Shown in pieces: positions 1 to 10,168 of a stretch of 64,000 bases of DNA. The position numbers and the translations under genes are program-made. The DNA lies in NCBI RefSeq assembly GCF_025370935.1, contig NC_133472.1:893532-957531 (forward strand), written 5' to 3'. This DNA comes from Choristoneura fumiferana (taxonomy: Eukaryota; Arthropoda; Insecta; Lepidoptera; Tortricidae). Every line of letters starts with the position of its first letter. Positions within the stretch are counted from its first letter, which is position 1. The notes under the pieces were generated by a model. It saw only the letters and a list, made by a program, of their open reading frames with translations. It searched no databases and was not told the DNA's origin.

Positions 1-163
1 TGATTCGTAATAATAATTCCTGTGTAGATAAAAGTTTAAAACCTATAAGAGTACTAAGTTATCGACTCTATATCAACTCAGGCAATGTTGGGGCCAGAGG
101 GCAAAGTTGAAGCAGTTTACGGTATGGATTGAATATAGTTATTTTGACTTTGACTTTGACATG
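1..163 (+). repeat. Arm of an inverted-repeat element plus LINE tail
   Basis: 1-125 matches one arm of the palindrome at 7366-7580 (shared GGCAATGTTGGGGCCAGAG). 129-163 ends in TTTTGACTTTGACTTTGAC, the tail of the LINE whose 3' end is seen at 62262-62840. Both stop just before the Prat acceptor at 175. Confidence 0.65.
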
Positions 164-175
164 GTCCTGTCCCAG

Positions 176-334
176 GCGCGCGTTACGTGCGCGAAGTCCT
201 CCCCGGCGAGATAGTGGAGATGTCCCGGCACGGCGTGCGCACCGTGGACGTGGTCGAGCGGCCGGCCGACAAGCAGCAGGCCTTCTGCATATTCGAGTAC
301 GTGTACTTCGCAAGAGCGGACAGCATCTTCGAAG
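176..334 (+). CDS. Prat: Prat exon: end of glutaminase domain
   Basis: 159 bp after acceptor CCCAG at 171-175, ending EG before GTAACG. It encodes ARYVREVLPGEIVEMSRHG and FCIFEYVYFARADSIFE, close to the vertebrate protein. It is the first Prat exon in the window and enters needing one base from an exon to the left. Confidence 0.95.
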
Positions 335-3300
335 GTAACGACACTAAACGTCACTGAGGATTATGCACTTGAAGACTTGGAATACCTTCTTTGGCTTTGT
401 TCATAAGGTTGGCTGTTAACGAGATCGGGACACCTCAAATAATTCCTATTAGTGATGTAACGAATATTCGCATTCGCATATTTTTGCATATTCGCATTCG
501 CATTCGCAAAATTTCTGCGAATGTATTGCTAATAGGAATATCAGAAAAAAATACAATTAAGATAATAGATAGGTTAATAAAATCGAAATACATTCATTTC
601 TTATGTTTTTTTTTTATACAAAAAAATAACTTAATCTCGTAATCACATTATCAGTCTTCACTTAATCATTTGGTATTATTTATTTATTTGCGTTCGTATA
701 AACTGGGTAATTCTCGGAACAAAGTACAAACGGAACGCACTTCGTTCGAACGAGACTGCCATAGACAATTTGGCGCCAAAACGAAAAACTGAATATTCGC
801 ATTGGCGAATATCGATAGCAGATATACGCATTCGCCCACCACCACACACCACCGCTGGACAACGATACAGACACGAATTTCTCCTATGCACCTCATATCT
901 CAGCTTGTGTTGTTTCTTATTTAGCCACTTAAGCAGCGACACTAGCGACATCTATGCCGTAGCCCTCATCGAGAAACTTATCGGCACTCCATCGGAACTA
1001 ACCGCTCACCCGCGGTATAGCACACGGCACGGAATGCCGAGGACCTGGGTTCGATTCCCAGCGCTGGTCTTATTTTTCTGGTTTTTCTGTGCATCTATAT
1101 TTCAGTTTGTATTTTCGATATAGACTCGTCTAATGATTTACGCGTTGCAGGCCAGATGGTGTACTCCGCGCGTATGCAGTGCGGGCGCATGCTGGCGCGG
1201 GAGTCCCCCGTGGACGCGGACATCGTGTCATCCGTGCCGGAGTCCGGTACCGCCGCCGCGCACGGCTACGCGCGCCAGGTGAGACGGCAAAGAATGAGAG
1301 AAAGAGATACTAGATTGTGACCTCATACTTGGTGCATATAGAAAAGCACTATAGAAAAATACATATACATAGATATTCAAAAATACCTACTTTATTTACC
1401 TGCTTTATTTTTTGGCCTAGTGGTTAGAGAACCTGACTACGAAGCTTAAGGTGCTGGATCCGATTCCCGTGTCGGGGCAGATATTTGTATGAAAAATATG
1501 TGTGAATGTTTGTTCTCGGGTCTAGGGTGTTTTGTTTAATATATATTTAAGTATGTATCTATCTATATAATTATATTTATCCGTTGCTTAGTACCCATAA
1601 CACAAGCTTTGCTAAGCTTACTTTGGGACTAGGTCAATTGGTGTGAATTGTCCCGTGATATTTATTTATTTATATTTATTTATTTAAAGTTCAATATCTC
1701 AAAAACGGCCGAACCGATTTTGTTAAAACATGTCTAAGTACCATCGCTTGAAAACCTGCTTTCAATAAAAAGATAGATAGATAGATAGAAAAGTTTATTT
1801 CTGCTAAGAGTTACATTTTTTATTTACATTTGTTGTGCCAAATGTGTTGTGTTTGTTGTACATACTTAAATACATATTAAACATCCAAGCCCCGAGATCA
1901 AACATTCGTATTATTCATACAAATACCTGCACCGGCCGGGATTCGAACCCGGAATAGTTTCGTGTATCGTGAGGAAACCAGCGAAGCAATTCAATGGTGC
2001 GTGTGAAGTTCCCAACCCGCACTGGGCGCGCGTGGAAACAACGGCCCAAGCCCTCTCGTTCGGAGAGGAGGCCTGTGCCCTTGATATTGAAGATAGTCCG
2101 CTGTACTGTAACAACGCCCCCTTTCCAGTCGGGCATCCCGTTCATGGAGGTGCTCTGCAAGAACCGCTACGTGGGCCGCACCTTCATCCAGCCGTCGACG
2201 CGGCTCCGGCAGCTCGGCGTCGCGAAGAAGTTCGGCGCGCTCTCGGAGAACGTGCGCGGGAAACGCTGCGTGCTGATAGACGACTCCATTGTGCGGGGGA
2301 ACACCATCGGGCCGATTATAAAGCTGCTGCGGGACGCCGGCGCTGCTGAGGTACCGACAATATAATTTATTCATTCCAGTGGAGTCGGGCCATGAGGTAT
2401 TAGGATTGATCGGAAAAGTTCGAGTCTCAGCAACGGCCGATGTTCCACCGGCATTTGGCTCAAAAAATTAAGTCCAGCAAAATCCTTTTGTCCCTCCGAC
2501 GCATTGCAGTTTCGGAAAATGTCTCACATAATAAGTGAGCAAATCCTTTCGCATGTCCATCCATAATCGCATTTGCAGTTTCGCAAATGCTTACATTAAG
2601 TCATTTGGTGGTTAGCTGTTAATAATGTCATTTATTCTCTGTCCACCTAAGTCTCATTTGCGTTCCTTTCGGCCATAATTTCCCAAAACTTTCGCAAAAT
2701 GTCTTCGTCCTTAACCATAATTAAGTCTCATTTGCAAAAGCGTTCCTTTCGCGAAATGTCCCTTCTTTAAAAACCCCTTTTGCTTAACGACCCTGTTGCA
2801 TAATGCCCTTTTCGCAAAACGTCTCGTATGCGAAATATCACATCTCGGCACTTTCTTTCGGCACTCCATCGGAACTAACCGCTCACCCGAACAAGAGATA
2901 TCGTTATTAAGCAATCAAATTAAGATTGTTTTTTTTTTGGAATCTTTTTGTATTTTTTATTTCAATTCCAAATTTTTTGTTACTTTTACGGTCATCCCGT
3001 AAAACGACTCACGACTTTATCGTAAAACCTATGGTTTGCACGGGACATTTTGCGAAAGGAGCTTTTGCGAAGGACACTTTGCGAACGGAATATTTTGTGA
3101 AAGGAACATTCTGCGAAAGGGACGTAATTTATGTGAAGGGACATTTTGAGAACGGGATATTTTGCAGAAGGCTCATTTTGGGAATAGGACATTTTAAAAG
3201 GGTCCTTTTGCGAAAGGAACAATTTGCGAATGGGACCTTGTGCGCCAGAACCCAAATTTCGTAAAATCTCCAATACTTGATGACATTCAAGGTATACTCG

Positions 3301-5642
3301 TATGTGTGCTAAATATCAAGTCTTAAGCTGCAGCGGTTTGGGCTGTGCATTGATGTATCAGTCAGTCAGTCAGGCCTTTGAATTTTATATGTATACTAGC
3401 TGTTGCTGGCGGCTTCGGCCCCGCTCCACTTTTTTTCTGCTTAAAAGAGGGGCTCTGCTAATTCTGGATATAACATAGATACATACTAATTTGTATCATC
3501 AGTCAAATAAGTGGTCTATAAATTTTTAAACAAGATTCTATTTAATGTATATGTCGCTAAAGTCGAACTTTCAAGTTGACAGACCACGTCTTCTTCTTCT
3601 CTATTAAGATATGGCTTTTCTGTCCTAATTAATAGGACAATTTCGCCAGTGTCACGGTAAACTCTCTTTGAGAGGCACGCTGTACGGTGATTGTAGTTTT
3701 TGCAACTTGATAGTAAAATTCCAGAAACCACGCGGAGACAACTTGCGCATTAAAAAATGCCAGACACGAGAGCAATATAGAATTTTGTGATCTGACAGAC
3801 CACGTCTATTGGCATTATTGTTTTATGACATGCAAACGATTATCAACTTTAAGGTGGTAGACATATTTGGCTGATGGCACGGAACCCTCGTTGCGCAATG
3901 ACATACACTATATTTTTGTCAGTCGTGTGACAGCTTATAAGCTATACATATGTCGTTTTTAGCTTATGTATACATTTAAATACAATTTGATTCAGGTCCA
4001 CATAAGGATAGCGTCGCCGCCTCTCAAGTACCCTTGCTACATGGGTATCAACATCCCGACGCGCGAGGAACTGATCGCCAACAAAATGGACGCGTACAAG
4101 CTCGCCGAACTTGTTGGTAAGCTATTTTAACTCTTAAAATGCATCACATCATCATCATCTGCCGGAAGACGTCCACTGCTGAACAAAGGCCTCCCCCTTA
4201 GAACGCCACAATGAATGATTACTCGCCACCTGCATCCACCGGTTTCCCGCAACCCTCACGATGTCGTCAGTCCACCTGGTGGGAGGCCTGCCAACGCGAA
4301 ATAATGAAAATTTTGTGAAGAGTTTACAGGGTTTCCTAGACTGATAGTGTAGATGTTCGTAGCAATGTTTGCCTTTATGCTAGGCTCTGTTCGGTGCTCA
4401 GTTCAGCATCATGTCGGCCGAAAGACGTCCACTGCTGGACATAGGCCTCCCCCAAGGCTCTCCACTCAGACCGGTCTTGTGCTTTCCGCATCCACCGCGA
4501 TCCCGCGATCTTAACCAGGTCGTAGCTCCATCTTGTCGGAGGCCTGCCGACAACTCGTCTCCCGGTCCGCGGACGTTCCCCAAACTCGTTAACTCCGCGT
4601 AGCAAACTTTCCATTCGCATTTTACCAACTCGAATTGGTTTTCGTTCGCGTTTTCCCCATTCTTAATTTACTCCAGACGTATTTATTCCATACATGATTT
4701 TTCCATTCGCATATTTTCCCACTGTATTTATTTATCAATAGTTTATTTTCTTGACGGGATTTTTAACCATTCGCATATTTTACCACACAAACGGAGAGGT
4801 AGGTTAAGTTAGTTAGGTATCTTCAGATTTCCGAAGGGCAAACTGCTCAGAAATAGAGCGGGGCTCCGCCGGCATAAGGCGTAATGGGTTGCCCATTGAC
4901 AAAAAATGTGGTAAAACATGCGAATGATTAAAAAAACCCGTCAAGGAAATAAACTATTGATAAATAAATACAGTGGGCAAATATGCGAATGTAAAAATCA
5001 TTGTGGAAATCTGGTGGAAATTGAGAATAGGAAAAATGCGATCTAATTCTTCGAGAACCTTCTGACGGCATCGGCCTAAACCAAAACCCTTTTCGAAAAT
5101 ACAAACTGAGACATGGATGCACAGAAAAACCAGAAAAAGAGACCAGCGCTGGGAATCGAACCCAGGTCCTCAGCAATCCGTGCTGCGTGCTATAACCCCT
5201 ACACCACCGCTGGACAGGAATCTAGACACGAATTTTTCCTATGCATACATATCTCAGGTTGCTTATTTCTACTACGCTACTTATGCAGCAGCACTAGCGA
5301 CATCTATGTTCCGCTCTCATCGAGAGACGTCACACTCTTTCGGAACCAACCGCTCACCCAGACAAGAGATGTCGCTACTAAGCAATCAAATTATGATTGT
5401 TTTTTTTTGGAGTCTTTTTGTATTTTTTATTTCAACTCCAAATTCGTTAGAATTCACTCCAAAAAAGCCAATCACAAAACCCTTTTCTCAGGCGCGGACA
5501 GTCTCGAGTACCTAAGCGTGGAGGGTCTGGTGAGCGCCATCCACTACAACATGAAGACGACGCCCAGCGACGGCGTCGGCGGCCACTGCACCGCCTGCCT
5601 GACCGGGGACTACCCTGGGGGCTGCCCGAAGCCGACTGGTGA
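176..5642 (+). CDS. Prat: Amidophosphoribosyltransferase (PRPP amidotransferase), 3' five exons
   Basis: Cytosolic enzyme that makes 5-phosphoribosylamine from PRPP and glutamine, the committed step of de novo purine synthesis. Coding exons are 176-334, 1151-1278, 2129-2350, 3996-4116 and 5492-5642, all with GT/AG borders and matching phases (1, 0, 0, 1). The visible part starts late in the glutaminase half (ARYVREVLPGEI, FCIFEYVYFAR) and covers the phosphoribosyltransferase half. It includes the PRPP loop VLIDDSIVRGNT and the four cysteines known in the family as 4Fe-4S ligands (MQCGRM, YPCYMGI, HCTAC). The N-terminal catalytic Cys and propeptide lie off the left edge. In the last exon a base is missing from the G run at 5617-5621; with it the protein ends in a Trp-stop like other family members. 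As printed, the frame runs on into a spurious tail. Very confident. Confidence 0.96.
450..835 (-). mobile_element. Truncated copy of the TAGTGATGTAACGAAT MITE
   Basis: Starts TAGTGATGTAACGAATATTC inside Prat intron 1 and runs through the same GCGCCAAAACGAAAAACTGA block as 6108-6509 in reverse. The far terminus is replaced by SINE sequence from about 838. Confidence 0.7.
838..1125. repeat. S1 SINE sequence, two pieces in opposite orientation
   Basis: About 845-1000 matches the S1 element in reverse (CACCACCGCTGGACA, ATCTCAGCTTGTG). 1005-1125 is forward with the tRNA-like B box GGTTCGATTCCCAG and the tail TTCTGTGCATCTATATTTCA. It sits 25 bp upstream of the Prat exon at 1151. Confidence 0.65.
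1151..1278 (+). CDS. Prat: Prat exon with first Fe-S cysteine
   Basis: 128 bp, acceptor TTGCAG, donor GTGAGA. It encodes QMVYSARMQCGRMLARE and DADIVSSVPESGTAAAHGYA. The Cys in MQCG corresponds to a 4Fe-4S ligand of the family. It is too short and too GC-rich in other frames to appear as a simple ORF. Confidence 0.94.
1410..1685 (+). repeat. S2 SINE (tRNA-derived), forward copy
   Basis: tRNA-like head (GCCTAGTGGTTAGAGAACC, with a B-box-like CCGATTCCCGTG) and tail CAAGCTTTGCTAAGCTTAC to GGTGTGAATTGTCCCGTGAT. Other copies are at 1855-1945, 25228-25475, 34610-34880, 37235-37433 and 54030-54125. Confidence 0.75.
1970..2080 (+). repeat. S3 SINE fragment upstream of Prat exon 3
   Basis: Contains AAGCAATTCAATGGTG, ACTGGGCGCGCGTGG and GAGAGGAGGCCTGTGCCC, the middle of the S3 family seen whole at 36670-36968. 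It lies about 50 bp before the exon, so its open frame fuses falsely to Prat coding sequence. Confidence 0.7.
2129..2350 (+). CDS. Prat: Prat exon with PRPP-binding loop
   Basis: 222 bp = 74 codons, phase 0 at both ends. It encodes FMEVLCKNRYVGRTFIQPS, LRQLGVAKKFGALSENV and the PRPP loop VLIDDSIVRGNT, then IIKLLRDAGAAE. A SINE fragment ends about 50 bp upstream, so in-frame ORFs that extend upstream are artefacts. Confidence 0.97.
2455..2855 (-). repeat. Degenerate minisatellite, reverse arm
   Basis: Repeated words TTTCGGAAAATGTC, TTTCGCAAAATGTC, TTTCGCGAAATGTCC and CTCATTTGCAAAAGCG, spaced about 15-45 bp. These are the reverse complement of the array at 3040-3262. It lies in a Prat intron. 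Confidence 0.7.
2860..3005 (-). repeat. S1-type repeat fragment between the two minisatellite arms
   Basis: Includes CGGCACTCCATCGGAACTAA, the block GGAATCTTTTTGTATTTTTT and the GTCATCCCGTAAAAC end, as in other S1 copies. It separates the inverted minisatellite arms. Confidence 0.65.
3040..3262 (+). repeat. Degenerate minisatellite, forward arm
   Basis: About a dozen variants of GGGACATTTTGCGAAAGGA (unit roughly 17-20 bp) in tandem, mirrored by 2455-2855. The open frame across it is an accident of the repeat. Confidence 0.75.
3996..4116 (+). CDS. Prat: Prat exon: VHIRIASPP segment
   Basis: 121 bp, acceptor GATTCAG, donor GTAAGC. It encodes VHIRIASPPLKYPCYMGIN and IPTREELIANKMDAYKLAEL. The Cys of YPCYMG is the second Fe-S ligand by family alignment. 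Confidence 0.95.
4146..4300 (-). mobile_element. RTE-type LINE 3' end, reverse
   Basis: Starts with (CATCAT)n and GACGTCCACTGCTGAACAAA, the mirror of the C-terminal YVQQWTS codons of these elements. Located just after Prat exon 3996-4116. Confidence 0.6.
4395..4620 (-). mobile_element. RTE-type LINE ORF end, reverse fragment
   Basis: Reverse strand encodes VGRPPTRWSYDLVKIAGSRW and ALGEAYVQQWTSFGRHD, nearly the same as the plus-strand copy at 55780-56205. It is the C-terminus of an endonuclease/reverse transcriptase polyprotein; the rest is missing. Confidence 0.75.
5093..5450 (-). repeat. S1 SINE, reverse, longest copy near Prat
   Basis: Contains GCTGGGAATCGAACCCAGGT (B box reversed), CACCACCGCTGGACAGGAAT and the GGAGTCTTTTTGTATTTTTT block, ending about 40 bp before the Prat terminal exon. 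Long frames at 5113-5805 are SINE fused to the exon. Confidence 0.75.
5492..5642 (+). CDS. Prat: Prat terminal exon (one base missing)
   Basis: Acceptor TTTTCTCAG. It encodes ADSLEYLSVEGLVSAI and HCTACLTGDYPGG, with the last two Fe-S cysteines. As printed, the frame passes GGCPKPTGE and continues to 5805. Adding one G to the five-G run at 5617-5621 gives YPGGLPEADW and a TGA at 5640-5642, which fits the short Trp-ending tail of the family. I therefore end the CDS at 5642. Confidence 0.9.
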
Positions 5643-5994
5643 AGTGCACCCTAGATCATGTGGAGAAACCTTGTGGGTAACATGTTCTTTGTTACTAAGG
5701 GGCTGTTTCACGGTTAAATGTGATGCCGTCTCTATTTGTTTTGTTCGAATAGACGGAGACGGCATCATATTTAACCGACAGCTAAGACTAATCAATGGAT
5801 GGTGAAACATCCCCTAATTCTATACTGTTGCTACATATTTGTCGAGCTTATCAACCGCCACATTTTCGTGGTAATTTTTACGCGTTGGCTGTGGATTTTG
5901 ATTATTTGTTAGTTTCTGTATTTCTGCCAGGTACCTAAATAACTGTATAGGTAGTTCCACCAGAGTTGAGGTGGCAGCAGGATTTTGACATTTA

Positions 5995-6600
5995 GGTCGC
6001 TTGTAGACGTCCTTTGTTTTCAGCGGACCACGGACCGTTTTTATTACTGTTGTATGGTTAAGTCGCCGGACAAGTGTCCGGTGCGTGTACACTTTGTACA
6101 CACATTCTAGTGATGTAACGAATGTTATTTTTCGAACATTCGCGAATGCGAATGCGAATATTCAGTTTTTCGTTTTGGCGCCAAATTGTCTATGACAGTC
6201 TCGTTCGAACGAAGTGCGTTCAGTTTGTACTTTGTTCCGAGAATTACCCAGTTTATACGAACGCATCGCAAAGTAAATAAATGAATAATAATACCAAATG
6301 ATTAAGTGAAGACTGATAATGTGATTACGAGATTAGGTTATTTTTTTGTATAAAAAAACATAAGAAATGAATGTATTTTGATTTTATTAACCTGTCTATT
6401 ATCTAATAATTGTATATTCGCAAAACATTCGCAGAAATTTTGCGAATGCGAATACGCAAAAATATGCGAATATTCGCGAATGCGAATGCGAATATTCGTT
6501 ACATCACTAACACATTCATCTTAAGTCATACAACACCGCAAATCCGGCAAAATAAAACGGTCCGTTGCCCGGTGAAAACTACGGACGTCTACAAGTGACC
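5995..6600. mobile_element. MITE with TIR GGTCrCTTGTAGACGTCC, split by a nested MITE
   Basis: Outer arms 5995-6107 and 6510-6600 are inverted repeats (GGTCGCTTGTAGACGTCC against GGACGTCTACAAGTGACC). Between them a second element sits with its own duplication. The element lies in the Prat 3' flank. Confidence 0.7.
6108..6509. mobile_element. hAT-like MITE with perfect 8-bp duplication
   Basis: 402 bp bounded by TAGTGATGTAACGAAT and its exact complement; interior rich in GAATGCGAATATTC words. The flanking direct repeat ACACATTC (6100-6107 and 6510-6517) is perfect. A truncated relative occupies about 450-835. Confidence 0.82.
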
Positions 6601-6947
6601 ATACTCATTCCTTTTGTGCAATCAGTTGTTTTTGTAGCTGTGTGTGTAATCATTCAGTTCAACTCTCGTTGAACTACCTATATCAGAATCTTCGGCCGTT
6701 TTTACAGAAAAGTGACCACAAAAATGTGATGGTCAGAGCTCTCGAATGACCCTAAACGCGATGCGAGGAGGAACCTTTATTCAACTATACCATATGACCT
6801 CTTAGGTTGAGTGACAGTGTTCTATTCCTAGTCCCATCGCGGTCCTGTAACTTTCCGTTTTTTTGTGAGAATATAATTGTCAAACTATTTAAGAGTCGCC
6901 AGTACGCTCGCCGCTGATCGCATTTACATACCAAACTAGTTTCGTTC

Positions 6948-7228
6948 TAATTTACAAACAACACAGTGAAACAAAATAAAAGTTTGCTACTATAACGGGA
7001 GCAGCTATTTTGATGCTTATAATTAGTTTTTGTTCATATTCAATGTAACAAAACAAAATCACATTAATTTTAAGTTTTGTATGAAAAATGGAAATTCATT
7101 ATTGTTTTTTTTCCGTTACATTTTATTTCAACCAAACCTAATTATAAGCATCGTAATGGCTGCTCCAATTATAGTTGCAAAGTTGCGTTTTGATCTGTAG
7201 TGCTGCTTGTAAATTAGAACGAAACCAC
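6948..7228. repeat. Inverted repeat with GTTTCGTTCTAATTTACA ends
   Basis: GTTTCGTTCTAATTTACA near 6950 is mirrored by TGTAAATTAGAACGAAAC near 7210, with further pairing of the TTATAATTAG and CAAAACTT blocks inside. Probable MITE. Confidence 0.6.
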
Positions 7229-7365
7229 GTTTGTCTGGGGACACGAGCGTACAGGGGACTCTTAAAGTATTTTTAGAGGGCTTTCCGTAACCAGTCAAAA
7301 GTATATAAATAATATGCAACTGGGATTTGCATTTGTAACATAGATTGGACACAGTGAAAAGGGTG

Positions 7366-7580
7366 CCGTAAACTGCTTCAATTTTGCCCTCTGGCCCCAA
7401 CATTACCTGATTTGATTTAGATTCGATAACTTAGCACTCTTATAGGTTTTAAACTTTTATCTACACAGGAATTATTACGGGGAGATAAAAGTTTAAAAAC
7501 CTTAAGGGTGCTAAGTTATCGACTCTAAATCGAATCAGGCAATGTTGGGGCCAGAGCGCAAAGTTGAAGCAGTTTACGGT
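7366..7580. repeat. Palindromic element with about 100-bp arms
   Basis: Arms meet near 7476 (ACACAGGAATTATTACGG). Outer ends are CCGTAAACTGCTTCAA and TTGAAGCAGTTTACGG. One arm recurs at 1-125 of the window. Confidence 0.75.
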
Positions 7581-9077
7581 ATTAAAAAAATACAGCCTGC
7601 TGTAAAGTATACATGTGTAACCGATTCTACTGTTGATTCTGAACAATCTACTTTCAGGATTTAGTTATTTAATCAACACCTTGTACCTTTGGCGTTATCC
7701 TCGGGTGATCAATGACCATAAAGCTCTGTCTTAATATTTGCATTTCAAACGTTATAATAATAACGAAGCAACTTTTGCCTTCGAGTCACTTAAACGTGTC
7801 AAAGTTTGACTGTATGTTCTCATAAACAAACCGAAGTTAAAATTATTATTTTGAAAATGTTTTTTTTTTAATGACTTGTATTTCTTAGAGTAAGTTAGTC
7901 GTGCTGGTTTCGACTTGAATTAGATAGTTTTTCTTTCTCTTATTTTGTATGTGAAATGAGAAAACCTAACGATAACATATAGTTTCCTCGTTTCACACAA
8001 CTGTTTCTACAAGTTTTGGATAATACCTCAAAGAGTCTAATGTCGGTAGAATCATAGATATGTCATCGATCAAGTTTTTCTCATTAAGCGGTGCTTCCAT
8101 TGAGACGGACGGAGCAGAGACGTGCGATTCGACCGATCACATTAGTTGAAATCCACATCTCGCCGCGCCCTCCTTGTAATGTAAATGCGACGTGCATTTT
8201 AACAATGGAGGCTTGATATAAACATATTTCAAAACGTACACTACCTCTTTTGTCCAAAGCGCGCATTTTCTCAAAATGTACACGTTTCTGACACTGCCGT
8301 TTTATATATTATGTCTATGTTCAATTCAAATACCGCTCTGTATAAAAGTGTACATTCTGGAAATCTGTACCATTTGAGAAAGTGCTGCCATTGGGAAGTG
8401 CACATTATGCTGAAGCGTACTTAAGTGCACTTTTGCTAAAGTGTGCATCATTCGAAAAAATGGACCTTCTAGAGAAGTTTATCTTTAGAGGAAAATATTA
8501 ACGATATTGCGTGATTCTGTTCCTCCCCCTCCGTTTCAATGACAGCGCACCGTTACGGTTGTAATGTATTTTTGTTATTATTAAGTTTATATTTGATGTT
8601 AAAACTGTTTATTTAGTTGTGATCTCTGAATAGAAAGGTCCCAACTGCTGAGAGTCTAGAAGGCATTATCGACCCTATAATGTCTTTCTTACGATTCCAA
8701 TTACAACTGGCCAAGTAAGATGGAACCATTGTATTCTTAGGTCACGTAACAACTTCGCCTTCGGGGCAATGGGAACGCACATGCGCGTTACTCGCTATAG
8801 AACTTGATGAATCGCATTCACATACTCTGCGTGTTCGAAGTCTTGTACTTATATTTTTTTTATGATTATGACAACGTCATATCAAGAAACTTTTAGAGAT
8901 ATATTTTAATTACTTTTATTTTTATCGGCTGGCATTTTTTATTGCCTGCCAGTCTATTTGACATTTTGAACATTATTTAATTATTAGTCAAACTGTTCTA
9001 ATTGTGACCCGAAGTAGAACTCATTCATAGTGTCAGTTACTTCACCGGCATAGTATATTTTCAGTGCATCTAATATC

Positions 9078-9335
9078 GAAAATGTAAACTGAAACGTGGA
9101 TGCACAGAAAAAGCCAGTGCTGGGAATCGAACCCAGGTCCTCAGCATTCCGTGCTGCGTGCTATACCCCTATACAACCACTGGTCAGGAGTCTAGACAAA
9201 AATTTCTCCTGTGCACCACATATCTCAGCTTGCCTTCTTTTTTGTATTATCGATATGGATTTCACGGGATGACCGTAAAAGTAACAAAGTAGTTGAATTA
9301 AAAAATACAAAAAGACTCCAAAACCAATCTTAAGT
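9078..9335 (-). repeat. S1 SINE, reverse
   Basis: GCTGGGAATCGAACCCAGGT, CCTCAGCATTCCGTGCTGCG and the distal AAAATACAAAAAGACTCCAA block identify the family. Confidence 0.7.
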
Positions 9336-9896
9336 GCATCTAATGTATATATTTTTAAAGTTAACCTGGGTCCCAATTTTAACGGTTGCTGTTATACATT
9401 TTAGTATAAATTATATTGATTGTGTGAGTTTGTAATTACACTTTGTATCACTACCGCACGCAGAAATACGATATTTAATAATAAATTAATGATTACTATT
9501 TTCCAGCTTAGGACTCAATTATAGTTAATTCTGGTTTCTGCGTGCGGCAGTAAGAATTTCTATAATCTCATTAAGACTAGGTTTAAATAAACTTCCTTTT
9601 TTTTTCATATACGCTAATGTAATGATTGATTTATTGAAAGGACTTTTTGGGCCGATTTGATAAATGACTAGAATGTTGATCAATTCTTATCGTTGTAACA
9701 TATTTCTGTTAATAACTCGAATGTTAAAAGTACTGTTCCGCTTTTAGAGTCGAACTAAAAGTGCAATATTACTTATTGAAAGCAAATTTAAATCGTAATA
9801 ATCGCATATAAATAGTAGTGAATAATAAGTTCCCGTCATAAAACATCCGAACATACTGCTGCCGACGTGTTTATGCATTATTGTGTTAGTAAGTGA

Positions 9897-10168
9897 CATC
9901 ATCCCAGCCTATATGCGTCCCACTGCTGGGCACAGGCCTTCTCTCAGAACAAGAGGGCTTGGGCCATAGGTATTGGGCCACCATTGAATTGCTTCGCAGG
10001 TTTGTGCAGGTTTCCTCACGATGTTTTCCTTCACCGCAAAGCTCGTGGCAAATTTCAAATGTAATTCCGCACATGGATTTCGAAAAACTCAGAGGTGCGA
10101 GCCGGGGTTTGAACCCACGACCCTCTGTTTGAGAGGCGATAGGTCAAACCACTAGGCCACCACGGCTT
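9897..10168 (-). repeat. S3 SINE, reverse
   Basis: tRNA-like head reversed at 10100-10168 (GGGTTTGAACCCACGA, ACCACTAGGCCACCACGG), with body CACTGCTGGGCACAGGCC. The mirror of 36670-36968. Confidence 0.78.

Noticed and set aside
1005..1080. tRNA genes suggested by B-box motifs (also near 9150, 10120, 18580, 30350, 31510, 34670, 36720)
   Set aside because: None has a complete cloverleaf with acceptor stem; all lie inside repeated SINE units with long tails.
3040..3262. CRISPR array
   Set aside because: Repeats are degenerate, adjoining and without spacers; the window is clearly from an insect-like eukaryote.
5113..5805. 230-codon plus-strand frame ending in Prat-like sequence
   Set aside because: It is an S1 SINE read through into the last Prat exon, plus a tail created by a missing G; only 5492-5642 is coding.
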